NCBI GenBank assembly: GCA_004194705.1 | Contig: SADC01001209.1 | Span: 233,790 to 297,789 of the forward strand | Length of the DNA stretch: 64,000 nt | Source of the DNA: Ditylenchus dipsaci | Taxonomy: Eukaryota > Nematoda > Chromadorea > Rhabditida > Anguinidae | Direction: 5' to 3' | Shown: positions 1 through 11,187 of the stretch, piece after piece | Layout: the number at the start of each line of letters is the position of its first letter | How positions within the stretch are numbered: the stretch's first letter is position 1 | Translations under genes and position numbers: made by a program | The notes under the pieces: model-generated | Databases searched by the model: none | What the model was told of the DNA's origin: nothing | The model's input: only the letters and a program-made list of their open reading frames with translations

Positions 1-157
1 AAAACGATCGGCAAAATCGGAATCCTTGAGATATTTGCGACCAGACTGTCAAAACAGAATTTAAAAAAGCTTTGAAAACCGAGCTAAAAAAAGTGTCGGA
101 CCCAAGGTGGGAACGAACTTTTAGGGGGGGGGGGCGTTATATAGAGGTTTGACTGTA
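1..157. repeat. Right half of a pogo-like MITE
   Basis: The segment ends in GTTATATAGAGGTTTGACTGTA, the inverted form of the CAGTCAAACCTC... ends seen at 7061, 37512 and 58411. Its inner part (gtcggacccaaggtggg) recurs near 32770. The left half lies outside the window. Confidence 0.6.
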
Positions 158-1119
158 CTAGAGTAGATTATCGCTCTTTTAGACAAACAAAAGTCAGATA
201 AATTTATCGTGCCCAGCCAAAGTAAATGAAGAGTTGAAGTAATGCGATAGGTTAAAAAGTTTCCACAAATTTGTAGTTAGCCGCATTCCCGACTCTGTGG
301 TCGTACTGACAAAATAAGCGGTAGCTAGAAACAAAAAGGGGTAAATAGATTAACCGATCTGCCATATTTTCTTAATTTCTTTAAATTTCATGCAATAAGT
401 ATACCAAGTATTTAGGCTTGTTTTGTGCCACCATATTGCCGATGTCATCGATCTGAGGGGTGGTTTCTAAAAAATTGCATATCAATACGATCTGTTCAAA
501 GTAGTGCTTGTAGTCAACAAACTTTCAGAAATTTTCCATCCCACCATTCTGTCCATGAGCTGTTCCAGCTGGTCCTCTACGAGATTCGCATCCTCCCTTT
601 CTTCCGTTGACTTGAAAAATTAGAGCCACTTTTGAGCAACTTGTTAGTGTTGGTTTCTAAAAACTAGGTCGGCCTGTTTAATCAGTATATAAATGTTTTT
701 ACCATTGCTAGTGTATGCAGAAACAAGCATATTAGCTACACAGCCCTCAATACGCTCCAAGGCTGCTCCTTTTTCGTATCTGACCGGTTCCCATTGGTTA
801 GCTAGCAATATGGCATGTCTACTCACCACCATCTCACTGAATACATCTAAAATTACGCAGAAAAAATTACGAAGGTTGCTAGAATTCACAGCGCAAATGT
901 TTTGAATTTAAGTTTAAATAAAAAATAGTGTTAGATCCATTTAAATTAGGTGAAACAAACTCTACTCATCGGCTGGAAAAACTTAATTTCAAAGATGCCT
1001 TTTGTTCGAAAAATAATGCATGCTCTTAGTAAACTTTGAGAAGGACTGCAGAAAGCGGATCGAATGAATTTTTTCAACACTGCACTTTAAAAAAAACATC
1101 CCTAAAAGTGCAGTCAAGC
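158..1119. other. No gene recognised
   Basis: AT-rich sequence with only short, low-quality open frames. I see no splice-bounded coding stretch, RNA gene or clear repeat end here. Confidence 0.5.
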
Positions 1120-1240
1120 AATAAATTTTTGGCTCTAGGTAAATTCGTCCCGGTAAATTCGTCCCCAGGTAAATTCTTCCCCAAAACAGCCAATTCAAAA
1201 TTTTCGAACAGGTTCGAATCCAATCGGTAGGAAACACAAT
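1120..1240 (-). repeat. tRNA-like repeat with short 'aattcgtcccc' repeats, copy 1
   Basis: Several tandem copies of a unit near GGTAAATTCGTCCCC are followed by GGTTCGAATCC at 1211-1221, a good match to a pol III B box. The same arrangement appears in inverted orientation at 2520-2640. It is probably a tRNA-derived SINE fragment. Confidence 0.45.
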
Positions 1241-1262
1241 TTTTTCTTGTTAAAGAGCCATA

Positions 1263-1514
1263 TACCGCATTTCCTCTAATAGCTCCCCCGGGAGTTATTT
1301 TTTGGATGCCCAAAAATCAGAAAAATTTGAGGTCGATCTCAAGATTTTTAGGTGAAAATTCAAAATCGAAAAAGCGGAATCGGTAGAGCTCGTGGAGTTA
1401 CGAAAACGCATAAAACAGCTTTGCCAAAAAAATTTCTGAGTTGAGATATAGGCCCTCAAAGTTAAGGGGGGGGGAGTTATTAGAGCAGGGGGAGCTATTA
1501 GAGGTAATACGGTA
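1263..1514. mobile_element. pogo-like MITE (TACCG..TTCCTCTAATA family)
   Basis: The ends are TACCGCATTTCCTCTAATAG and the near-inverse ctattagaggtaatacggta, with TA at the outer edge as expected for a Tc1/mariner/pogo insertion. The interior holds the family's subterminal text (gaatcggtagagctcgtgg, aaacagctttgcc), shared with copies at 12558, 22497, 48126 and 59362. There is no coding capacity. Confidence 0.75.
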
Positions 1515-1621
1515 GTCTTAGTAAAGCCGAATGTGGGTAGGAAGAGCATCAGGTAGGTACGGGCGGCAGTAAATTGAACCTCTACAAATTTCGCAGGAAT
1601 TTAAATTTTTCCGTCTGAACC

Positions 1622-1950
1622 AACCAAACCAAGTGGTCGTCCACTTGGAGCAAAATTTTTTTTACGCTTTTCACGTTTTAAAACGTATTTTATGGACTAA
1701 TTCGGACATGCTGAAGAGGGTTTGACAGTAGTAAAACACCGTTTTCTCGAGTAGTTTTTGAGTTTTGGTAAAATCGAGTTTTGGTAAAATCAATTATTGC
1801 CCAATACTCAAGAAATACCATACAAAACCTCATTTTACTATTATCAAACAACCTTCAGCATGTCCGAATCAGTCCAAAAACAGATTTTGGAACATGAAAA
1901 ACCTAATTTTTTTTTGCTCCAAGTGGACGACCACTTGGTTTTGTTGTACC
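1622..1950. mobile_element. Foldback element family A, copy 1
   Basis: Near-palindromic over its whole length. The left arm starts accaagtggtcgtccacttgg and the right arm ends with the inverse. A conserved inner stretch (catgctgaagagggtttgac) is mirrored in the right arm. Related copies lie at 2088-2370 and 24250-24545. No ORF. Confidence 0.7.
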
Positions 1951-2087
1951 CAGGTAGTCGTACACAGGTCGGAAAACTTAGTTAGTGTATTGGTACACGG
2001 ATAGTAACATTTTGGTCTGTGATCCAAGCTATGATTTCTACGATTCCTATGATTCAACGTCAGTTCTGCTATATAATCCACGCACTA

Positions 2088-2370
2088 ACAAAACCAAGTA
2101 GTCGTTCACTTGGAGCAAAATTTTTTCTACGTTTTCCATGTTCCAAAACATATTTTCTGGACTAATTCAGGCACGCTGAAGATGGTTTGATAGTGGTGAA
2201 ATGCCGTTTCGTCAAGTATTTTTTGAGTATTGGGCAATAATTGATTTTACCAAAACTGGTTTTTATCAAAGCTCAAGAAATACACTACAAAACGGCATTT
2301 TAGCACTATCAAACCATCTTCAGCATGTCCGAATTAGTCCATAAAACAGGTTTTAAGGCCCGAAAAAGTA
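2088..2370. mobile_element. Foldback element family A, copy 2
   Basis: Shares arms and centre with the copy at 1622 (cttggagcaaaattttt, gctgaagatggtttgatag). The right outer end is eroded after the conserved tccgaattagtccat. Confidence 0.65.
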
Positions 2371-2519
2371 AAAAAAAATTAAAATATGTATTGTCTGTTC
2401 ACCTGACTATGAGGCACCTACTCAAGGTATTGGGGTTGGGGTGGGTCAAGTCGTAATTTTGGTCCTAAGAAACCCGATTTCCCACACAATTCTAAGTTAG
2501 AAACATATTTGCTACTACC

Positions 2520-2640
2520 AGGATTTGAACCTGCTCGAAAATTTTGAATTGGCGGTTTTGGGGACGAATTTACCTGGGGACGAATTTACCTTGGGACGAA
2601 TTTACCGGGACGAATTTACCGCCGCCCGAAATTTTTGGAC
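2520..2640 (+). repeat. tRNA-like repeat with short 'aattcgtcccc' repeats, copy 2 (inverted)
   Basis: Inverse of 1120-1240: GGATTTGAACC (a reversed B box) is followed by a lower-complexity run of gggacgaatttacc units. The two copies face each other across about 1.3 kb that holds other elements. Confidence 0.4.
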
Positions 2641-2752
2641 CACTGCAAGATACAATTATTTTTATTCGCCTCCATTTAAACTTTTTTTAAATTTTCGACT
2701 TTTGCCCTTTTAAAGAATAATTTAGTATATAATTTCCCATGGTTTCTTTCGT

Positions 2753-2908
2753 GACTCAGGATGAACAACCACTAATCCTGAGTCAGATTTTTACCCGTCG
2801 TTAACTGTGGAATTCCTGTTATATTATACCAAAAATTTCACAGTTAATAAAGCACAGTTAACGACGGGGCGAAATCTGACTCAGAAATAGTGGTGCTCAT
2901 CCTGAGTC
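2753..2908. repeat. 156-bp palindromic MITE
   Basis: Begins gactcaggatgaacaaccac and ends with its imperfect inverse (gtggtgctcatcctgagtc). The inner arms pair cgtcgttaactgtg with cacagttaacgacg. It sits just downstream of the poly(A) signal of the minus-strand gene that ends at 2956. Confidence 0.7.
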
Positions 2909-2955
2909 GAAAAAAAAAGAAAAGTTTATTTTGAGGCGTGTTATATAAATAAATA

Positions 2956-3233
2956 CTAACTGGTTAGAGCGTCGACGTCCACATCCTGATATTCTGGTTT
3001 AGTGGGTGGTTGGAAGGTGAAGCCGTTGGGTCTACTTACTACATTAAGCCCACTAGTTGATGGCTCTTGTTTGATAGAATTGGAAAAATGAGCTGCTGCT
3101 TGTTCGCCTTCTTCATCTGATGAGGAGTCTAGGAAAACACTGAGTAGGTCCCGCTTCTTGTGAGTGATTCCAGGATTCTCTGGCACTGCCACATATTCCA
3201 CAGGTCTAGAATGTAGATTGGTCATTAACAACA
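2956..3233 (-). CDS. Terminal exon of an acidic unknown protein
   Basis: On the minus strand an exon starts after a TATACAG acceptor (about 3234) in phase 1 and reads about 92 codons to a TAG at 2956. AATAAA follows within 35 bases (complement of 2925-2930), a compact 3' UTR. The protein has an acidic serine patch (DSSSDEEGEQ), a sumoylation-type IKQE motif followed by PSTSG, and a Pro-rich tail ending DVDVDALTS. I do not recognise the family; the composition would suit a nuclear or chromatin protein, which is only inference. The upstream exons are uncertain: a candidate lies at 4451-4648, beyond the large foldback at 3632-4425 that would then occupy the intron. Confidence 0.6.
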
Positions 3234-3631
3234 CTGTATATTACAACTTATGAAAAAAATCCTTACTCAGATTTAAGTTCAGGAGTCATTTGTCACCTTG
3301 ATAAATTTAAAACTTAGTCAATCAGTCGTTTGCGAAATACCGGCAGAATCAACAATGGTACGCAAATTAATCAAAATTGATTATTCTTGATAATAATCAA
3401 AATTTTGTGTGTGTCTATTTTTGTCCTTTCACTCTGTTTTTTGAGGATATTTTCTTAGCGGCCAGTAGCAAAGTTGTTTAGGAGATTCTGCTCTACAACT
3501 TTGCTTTTTACAGCCGGGAACACGTCTACGAAAAATTGAAACAAAGCGACAAAACAAACACTTGATTGTTATCAAAAATAACCAATTTCGATTAATTTGC
3601 GTAAGTGGTATCAACACAGATTGCGAATAAT

Positions 3632-4425
3632 ACCTGGTGGACAAAAAGTCCTTGGACAACTTCTGAGCTCACTTTTTAAAATAAAAATTTAACGATGAGA
3701 AAATTCCTAAACATAGGTTTTGTAGCCCTGAATCTCTTCTTTCAAATGGCATATTGCTTATAGCTTGACTATTTTGGATAAGTCACCATTTGGCTCCAAA
3801 CACTTGTCTGGTCATTTTGAGAAGGTTACCAACGTTTTCATCACTTTAACTGGTCAAATGTTTTATTGAATTTTAAGCGTCACTACAAAATTTCATCACC
3901 ATGTTGTAGCGCAGCTCAATAGCTACAAAACCCATATTACAGAATGATTTTTGAAAATCTGAGTGTTGAGATATAGTTTTTTTTGGAAAAAATCAATTTC
4001 TTAAAAATTACCAAAATCCGAAAAATTGGCAAAAACTTTCATTTTGGTCATTTTTTAAGAAATTGATTTTTTCCAAAAGGCCATATCTCAACACTCAGAT
4101 CTTCGAAAATCATTCTGTAATATGGGTTTTGTAGCTATTGAGCTGCGCTACAACATGGTGATGAAATTTTGTAGTGACGCTTAAAATTCAATAAAACATT
4201 TGACCAGTTAAAGTGATGAAAACGTTGGTAACCTTCTCAAAATGACCAGACAAGTGTTTAGAGCCAAATGGTGACTTATCCAAAATAGTCAAGCTATAAG
4301 TAATATGCCATTTGAAAGAAGAGATTCAGGGCTACAAAACCTATGTTTAGGAATTTTCTCATCGTTAAATTTTTATTTTAAAAAGTGAGCTCAGAAGTTG
4401 TCCAAGGACTTTTTGTCCACCAGGT
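3632..4425. mobile_element. 794-bp near-perfect foldback, family B
   Basis: The left arm begins acctggtggacaaaaagtcc and the right arm ends ggactttttgtccaccaggt. The arms pair almost base for base over about 390 bp each with little spacer (centre near 4030). Nothing in it codes. A diverged half copy lies at 40560-40830 in an intron of the convertase gene. Confidence 0.85.
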
Positions 4426-4450
4426 CTTATAAGCAAAAAAAAAGAAAAAA

Positions 4451-4648
4451 TTATAAATAATAATAAAAACCAGAAATTGACTTTAGAAAAAGAACAATAT
4501 CAGAGATGCTCTTCAAGCAGTCAACTGACACGAACAGATGAATAAAAAGAGCCGGTTCAGCAACAACGAACTCTTCACCCCCACTTGAAGCCAAAACAAT
4601 CATAATGTATCCAAATAATGACAGAAAATAATCTTCTTTGTAACACAA
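4451..4648 (-). CDS. Possible exon of the minus-strand gene ending at 2956
   Basis: A minus-strand open stretch reads LSLFGYIMIVLASSGGEEF and continues for about 60 codons, with a hydrophobic first half. No in-frame ATG or firm splice site fixes its ends, so it may be chance. If real, it would be an upstream exon of the gene ending at 2956, in divergent orientation to the plus-strand gene starting at 4809. Confidence 0.2.
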   Translation of the reverse strand: MCYKEDYFLSLFGYIMIVLASSGGEEFVVAEPALFIHLFVSVDCLKSISDIVLFLKSISGFYYYL

Positions 4649-4808
4649 TGAAATGTACTTGCTTTACTGCCTTTAGCTATACATCCATCAAATATCATAT
4701 TCGAAAAAAATATTTTAAAATTTTTGGCATTCAAAAAGAGCGCCAAATGTTAAATTAAAAAATCACTTGATCTGATTTTTCAATTAAAATCGTTCATCAC
4801 TGTTTGAA

Positions 4809-7800
4809 ATGTCCATGCCTACTCCCCAACCATCAGCTGAATCGACCAAAAAGAGTGTTAGATTTGAAAAAAGTGACCGTCAAAAGCTTATGAGTGAACA
4901 GAAAAGACCAAGACGAAGCAGTAGTCGATGGCATAAACTGCTCGACGAGACTGAAGATGGTGCTAGTCCTATTACTAGAAACAAGTGGCTGGAATTGAGC
5001 GTCAACCAAGGTGTTTATTTTAAGCGATAGCATAAACTCTCCAAGGTTTCTGAAAAAAACTTTATTACCCTAAATTTGACGATGGTGTACCAGTCAGTAA
5101 AAATTTAAACTAGATATTTTAAGTTAGATAACTGCTTCGCAATGGAAAACTCGCTATTTGATCGAAAAACTATAGTATAAAACAAAGGCAAACGAAATTC
5201 TCGGTGTGTTTCACCACAACAATATTATTTATTGGCTCCACTGCGGTCAAGGTGACTAAAGTGCCTCTTTTCAAAGACCATTCCCTCACTGCCTTTGCGG
5301 TGTTGATAGAAATAAAAAAAAGTGTTCTAGAGACCATTTGCTCACTCTTGAAGCACCTGACTTTAGACCAATGGCTTACCGTTTTACCCGTTGAAAAAAC
5401 TTTGAGCAAGCCCCTCAGGTTATTTTCAATCGTTTAAACGTAAAAAAAATATTTAAAAAAATTTAAGCTATCATGGACTAGTGTGTGTTTCTGACCGGCC
5501 TATCATAGATTTTGAATCCAAAAACAAATCTAATGACACTGAGAAGTACCTAAGCCACACCAGTTTGTATGCCAAGGTCAAGCTGTTTTAGTGCTTCTGA
5601 TCATGAAATCACGCTTATTTTTTCAGAAAATAGCCAATGCCGATATCACTTTAGACTTGCTCAATATTTGGCGTTCTAGCAAGCAATATTTCAGTGAAAA
5701 CTATAAAAATCTTTCTACCCAACAACCAGACTGCGATCTCGAGACTTATTTGTCTGGATTGTTCGGCAGCCAAAGCTCCTTGGTGAGTGTAAATAAAAGT
5801 TTTCTTAACCAGTTTTTGAATTTCGAAGGACTTAACTCAGCTCCTACAAGTCAGTATACCCATAGCTTTTGCCCACAATAATGTGGCCAGGTAGGTGGTC
5901 AATTGTTAAAAATATGAGACAGGGCTAATTCGCCGTCACGGTATTCGTCGCAATTTTATGTTGGTGTCACCTTAAAATCGAGGAGCATGATATCGAGGCA
6001 ATCTTTTTTTAAGATAACTAAGATCCTGAGCTACAACGTAACATATACCGTTTTAGACTCTGCTTATAAAAACGCCAGGAAAAACTTTTAAAAACGTCTT
6101 CGGGCAAATTTTGCGATGGTGAATTTTGTCAACGGCGAATACCGTGACGACGAATCAGCCGTTTCCCAAAAATATGCGTATTTATAAAGATATGCATTTT
6201 TAGAGAGTTTATGCCACTGCAGAAGATGGTGGAAATAGCCCACCACAATATTGGCAGATCGCTTAAAAAAGCGAAACTAGATGGTGTTGATCAAGAAAAT
6301 TGCGATCCAGATGACAGGCAGCAATATGTCTACTCATTTGTACTGGCTACATCAAACAGGTTTGCCTTTAAAGTTTATGGTTAGTGCAGTGTTTGTTTTT
6401 GGACAAAATATAGGAAAGTCACGTCCCTTTTTTCTATCCTGAAAATATTAAAAAAAAAGTTATGTTAAAATAAGTTAGAAAATGCCATTTTAAAAAATTA
6501 GTTGCTCAATTTCAATAATTAGGTGTCTCGTTTCGGTTAAAGCCATGCCCTATTTTCTCTAATTGAAAACCATAGGCTTTTTTTATACGGCTTTATGTGG
6601 ATTGATACCATACCCTTTAAAATATTCGAAAGTACTAATTAAAAATGCCCATAATTCCAAAATCATAGTCAATACATGGGGGAATTGGAGTGGTCAATTA
6701 GAGAAAATATCAAAAATTAAGGTGCATGAAAACCTGAGAATTTCGATCTGCAGTTAAGCCAGATTTTAAAAGGTGTCTTAGCTGGGGATCGAGCTTTTGG
6801 GAATGTCGCTGTATCAAATTTTGATTGCTTAACAATATGTTTTTAAATACTTACTGAGAATTCGGGCTTTTATTTTGACATGTTTCTCAAGTCTCCAGAT
6901 TGGGTTTTTTTGGTCTGTTCGATAAAAATATTAAGATTAGCCAATTGGCTATGCTCTACAAGACAAAATTTTGAATCTATTCCTACAGTTGACAGTAGAT
7001 AATAATTACCAAGTTATCTTGGTATTTTCTAAGGTCTTGTTTGTTTTTTAGTCTAAATAATACAGTCAAACCTCGATAACCCGGCACTCCTAGGGACCGC
7101 CCTCAAGGTGTCGGGTCATCCAAGCGTCACTTTACTTCATTTCTGGTGAATCAAATTCAGTTAGACGCCGGGCTATCGAGGTTTGACTTTAATGTAAAAA
7201 ATTTTTTAGTTCCCATGAAGATAATCAACCAACAAACAGCACAGCCCTACCAAGTGCATCGACAGAAATCCCATCATCCACATCGTTTCTCTATATTAAC
7301 CAATCTGGAGACCTGGTTGAATTCATGCAAAGTGCTGATTCACCCGCTCAGTCAATAAGACAATTTCTTAAATTGATTGAAGGAATGACCAAGAAGTATG
7401 CATATTTCTTATAAATATATACTAAAAAACATTTTGGGCATTTAGAACTCAAAATGTGCAATTATTTGCTATAGTGGGCAATGAGTTGCAAAGGTTGAAT
7501 CTCGAGTTGCAGGCTCAGAAGGACAAACTGGCCAAGGTTTGTCTTTTCGAGGAAAAAGGACCACACAAATATTATTATTATTTTTTGTTTTTTAGCTACT
7601 GCCCAGATGCAGTGAGTCCACCTCTTCAGTGGCTATTGCTCAGTCTCGGTTGTCGACAGACTCTCGCTATTCACTTACTTGTGGAGAATTGGTAAAATTT
7701 ATTCCTGGCAACCGTTGAAGAAACTCGGACTTGGAGTTGAATATTTCACATCCTGACATTCTTTACTGCAGCCTTGACTACCATTAATGACTAAATATGC

Positions 7801-8751
7801 CCTCTTTTAACCCTAGAAAGGGCCCGTTAACCACAAAGTGGTCATGTCACTTGTAAGAGCCTCGTTTTGACTGTCGTAAAGCACATTTAGAAAACCGGTA
7901 AGAAAATCGAGCGAGAAATAAATCTCAGCTTCAAAATGCGTATTTGAGAACTCATGAGACAATGCCCAGCAGAAATATATCATTAATTAAAGCGAGGCAC
8001 GGACCACGTGACCACATTGTAGTCAGGAGCGACCACTTTAACCACGCTCCACCACCCACGCTCTCTAATAAACCCACACCCCTTTGAATATCTATATCTC
8101 AACTTAGAGAATTTTTTCGCAAAGCTCTTTATTGAATTTTATTAACTCCCACGAGCTCTACAAATTCCAATTTTTAGATTTGGTTGAGCACCCGAAAATC
8201 TCGATATTGACTTAAAAATTTTCAGATTTTCGGGGGGTTGAAAAAAAACCACAAAAGGGCTAATTAGAGGAAATACGGTATCTGCTTTTTATGTGAATTT
8301 GATTTAGGATGAGCTAAGTGCACTGAGTGACCAATTGGACCAGGCTGAAGACTTTGAATTATGCGTACAAAGTGACAAAGGCACCAACTTGCATGTGGAA
8401 AATATTTAATAACATATTCTTCCTTTATAGATCAAAATTTTTTAGAAATTAGATGACCCGTCACTGCACGCTGACTCCAAGCACATCCGTCAAATAGAAA
8501 AGCGCGTTCGTGAATTAGCCAAGGAAATTGCCATGGCCAAACAAGAATTAATTACTGACAAACCAACTGAGGCAGATAAACCAGAACAGGAAGGTGGAAC
8601 TAACACACCAGGCAAACAGGAAGATTTGTACAGCACCAGAGTCTACCAACAATTCGCCACTTTCTACCGGCAAACAGTGCTTGAGTCTGACAATGTGATC
8701 GAACAAACGAAGGATCTAGAGCAAAAAGAAAAGCCAACTGTATTTTTTTGA
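4809..8751 (+). CDS. Unknown coiled-coil protein, nine exons, 451 aa
   Basis: The model joins 4809-5010, 5482-5576, 5627-5782, 6223-6359, 7210-7395, 7446-7536, 7596-7691, 8308-8394 and 8446-8751. Every junction is GT-AG and the phases agree throughout, giving 452 codons with the stop. AATAAA follows at 8851. The N-terminus (about residues 1-70) is basic and Ser/Thr-rich, with a KRPRRSSSRW stretch. Residues about 225-300 hold LIEGM and a heptad-rich segment (NELQRLNLELQAQKDKLAK). Further helical, acidic segments follow (DELSALSDQLDQAEDF, then IEKRVRELAKEIAMAKQEL), and the tail is hydrophilic. There is no signal peptide or membrane segment. I do not recognise the family; a kinetochore or other scaffold coiled-coil protein is possible but unsupported. 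The junction after 8394 is the least certain. Introns 3, 4 and 7 carry MITEs. Confidence 0.7.
5932..6160. repeat. Intronic MITE with 'ggctaattcg' ends
   Basis: Terminal inverted repeats pair ggctaattcgccgtcacgg with a diverged inverse ending cgacgaatcagcc. Lies in intron 3 of the coiled-coil gene. No coding capacity. Confidence 0.65.
7061..7191. mobile_element. 131-bp pogo-like MITE in an intron
   Basis: Begins TACAGTCAAACCTCGATAAC and ends with the near-inverse gctatcgaggtttgacttta. Lies in intron 4 of the coiled-coil gene, close to the acceptor at 7208. Confidence 0.75.
8043..8281. mobile_element. Eroded pogo-like MITE in an intron
   Basis: The right end ttagaggaaatacggta and the inner text (cacgagctctac, cgcaaagctctttattg) match the 1263 family. 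The left end is degenerate (ctctctaataaaccc). In intron 7 of the coiled-coil gene. Confidence 0.55.
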
Positions 8752-8756
8752 TTCCG

Positions 8757-9194
8757 CTACTGAAAATGTGAAAATATAATTTAGCGCAAAACTAAACACT
8801 TAGCTCCATGTTCAACAGCTACACCAGTCTTGACCAACAAGAAAAAGAAAAATAAAATTTCAAATATTGTGAATTAAATATTGTAAAGATCTCATTTTTT
8901 ATTTATTTTACAAGCAGTTTTCATGATGATGAATAACAAATACTGGCTTCCGTCTCTACTAAAGTTCAAAACACACGAATACAGTCAAGTTTTAATAAGC
9001 CAATGGCCCCTCAAGTTCGTTGTACTGCTGGCAACGAATCCGACACTACTTAATTCTGACTTTGACGACTTTTGGCAAAATATTTTTCAACCTTCTCACA
9101 ATCGGAAAGAAGATTGAATTGAAGATTTTATGTAAAATCTTATAAATTCTAAATCTTCAGGATGCCAAATAAAGTACATCTGGAAATAAAGTGC
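8757..9194. other. 3' UTR and intergenic sequence
   Basis: Holds the AATAAA signal at 8851-8856 for the coiled-coil gene. Beyond that I see no gene. Confidence 0.5.
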
Positions 9195-9337
9195 AGATGA
9201 GAACCGTGGTGTAAACCCGAAATCTAATAAAGCGGAGTCAGTAAGAAGGTAAGAAAATGCGATAAACAGCTTTGCAAGATGTTTGCTCTTAGTTGAGATA
9301 TAAGTCTTCAAAGCCAATTGTTAGAGAATATACGGTA
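9195..9337. mobile_element. Half of a pogo-like MITE
   Basis: Carries the family's inner text (aagaaaatgcgataaacagctttgc, cut here to its recognisable parts) and a right end gttagagaatatacggta. No matching left end is visible. Confidence 0.45.
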
Positions 9338-9405
9338 AATCAACGCAGATTCTTTGGTACGATATTTTTCAATTACGTGAAAAATTGGCGTGAGGGGAAA
9401 TAAAG

Positions 9406-10174
9406 GGCTGTACGAACTTTCGTAACAAGACAATTTCGTAAGAGCGAAGTTTCGTAAGAGCGAACTTTCGTAAGAAACATTTTCGTAAGAAACAGTTTCG
9501 TAACAGCGAAAATTCGTAAGAAAATTTTTCGTAACAGCGAATTTTCGTAAGAAACTTTTTCGTAACAGCGAATTTTCGTAACGAATTTCTTTCGTAAGAG
9601 GAAATAATCAAAAAAATTTCACTCTTATTCAATTTTTCTAATTCAGGATTTCATCTGATTCATTTGTTTTGGCCTTTCTGTCACTGTTTGACCCTTCGAA
9701 CAGTTAATTATATGACTATTAACTGTATGAGCACAAAAGTTGGTAAGCATACGTCATATGACTGAAAATTTCGATAATTAGCTGACCCCCGGATTTTTCA
9801 TCCATTAGGAGACCAGCGGAAATACCCAAAAGCATGGTGAAAAACTCCGAGCTAGAATTCATATATTATATACTACACATAGCTATTTCCCGTTAGTGGC
9901 GTGTATGGTGCAATAGGTAAGTTGATGGAATGAAACTTTTTCACCACTGGTTCGATTCCACCCTCTGACTGTTTCATTTTTTTCTTGACTATTTTTGGTC
10001 AAAACATCACAGAAGCTATAAGAAACATCAAAGGAGGATCAAAAAGCAAAATAAGCAACTTAACATATCACTAATGTTACTGAAAACCGCGTTACGAAAA
10101 AGCTTGTTACGAAAATTCGCTTTTACGAAAATTCGCTCTTACGAAATTTTCTTCTTACGAAAGTTCGTACAGCC
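9406..10174. mobile_element. 769-bp hAT-like element with perfect 8-bp target duplication
   Basis: The ends are ggctgtacgaactttcgtaa and its inverse ttacgaaagttcgtacagcc. The identical octamer aaataaag lies immediately outside both ends (9398-9405 and 10175-10182), a classic hAT-length duplication. The subterminal arms are built of short repeats of cgtaa-g-cgaa type. There is no transposase; the interior holds a tRNA-like stretch at 9895-9968. Confidence 0.8.
9895..9968 (+). repeat. tRNA-like sequence inside the hAT-like element
   Basis: Starts near gtggcgtgtatggtgcaata (weak A box). GGTTCGATTCC at about 9949-9959 is a perfect B-box consensus, followed by a short acceptor-like run. The anticodon arm does not fold convincingly, so I read it as tRNA-derived rather than a working tRNA. 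Confidence 0.4.
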
Positions 10175-10182
10175 AAATAAAG

Positions 10183-11187
10183 TGCAGATGAGGGGCCAAA
10201 CTGAATGAGTAAATTCCATTATTAAGTAAGTTTTTTTTATTAATAACATAAAAACCATACACGATTATAACATTTATATAAAGAAGAAAAAGTTTTTAAT
10301 GTGCATTTTCAACACCATATCTCTCTTAGATTCATTCAATTACAAAGAACAATTTACAAGGAAAATTGTCTAATAAATTAATTTAGTATATGCATGTTTT
10401 TGCCCTAGTTTATTGCATTTTTAGCTTTCATTGATTGTTCTTAGAATTACATGATAATGTTTGCTACCAATAACCACAGAAAACCACGTTATTTATTTAC
10501 TTTTTGTAAAGTTATTGCGCAGCTTTAAAATTCATTATTCGTGCTTACAAACTTTTAAATGGTAAAACCAGAGCTAAATTTATTTAACTCACACACCATT
10601 TTAGAAACAGCTTTATTGATCAATAGGTACCTATTTTTCGCACTAAACCTCCCGCTCTTTTTTGAGACTGTTTTCAGGCGCAGGGTGGACCAGCCTAGAT
10701 TAGAATTTCGAAATTGTAAAAAAAATGTTCTTTTTAACCTTGATGCAAATCTACGCTGGTCATCCCGCATTTAAGCACAGGCCAAAAATCAACAAGAGAA
10801 CCAGCCTTGAAAACCGGTTTAAAATGCATATTTTGGCAAGGAGAGAATTTTTTTTCACGCCCTTGATATGCAGAAACCAAATGCTAACACCGGATTCGTG
10901 TTCGGCAAGGTCAATTTGCTATGAACTTAAAGTTTCAAAATAAAAGATAATTTTCTGTAAAATAGTAAATGTTTAGTCAAAAAGTGTCATTTTATCCAGT
11001 GCTTACTGGGTTTTGATTATCGAAAATAAAGATTTTGACGTAAAGTCTCAAAAATTTCAAAGACCTCAAGTTTCAAATAATTGACCTGCTTTTCAATTAA
11101 AAAATCCCTGACCAATTTAAAATATTGAATTTTTCAAAATATTTTCTATCTAGAAAGTAATTTGAAATTCAAAAATAATTTTGACTT
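10183..11187. other. No gene recognised
   Basis: AT-rich intergenic sequence. Short open frames on both strands around 10555-10943 overlap each other and lack splice or start context. Confidence 0.5.

Noticed and set aside
10555..10943. Overlapping 70-codon frames on both strands
   Set aside because: They overlap in antisense, have no splice or start context and no recognisable motif.
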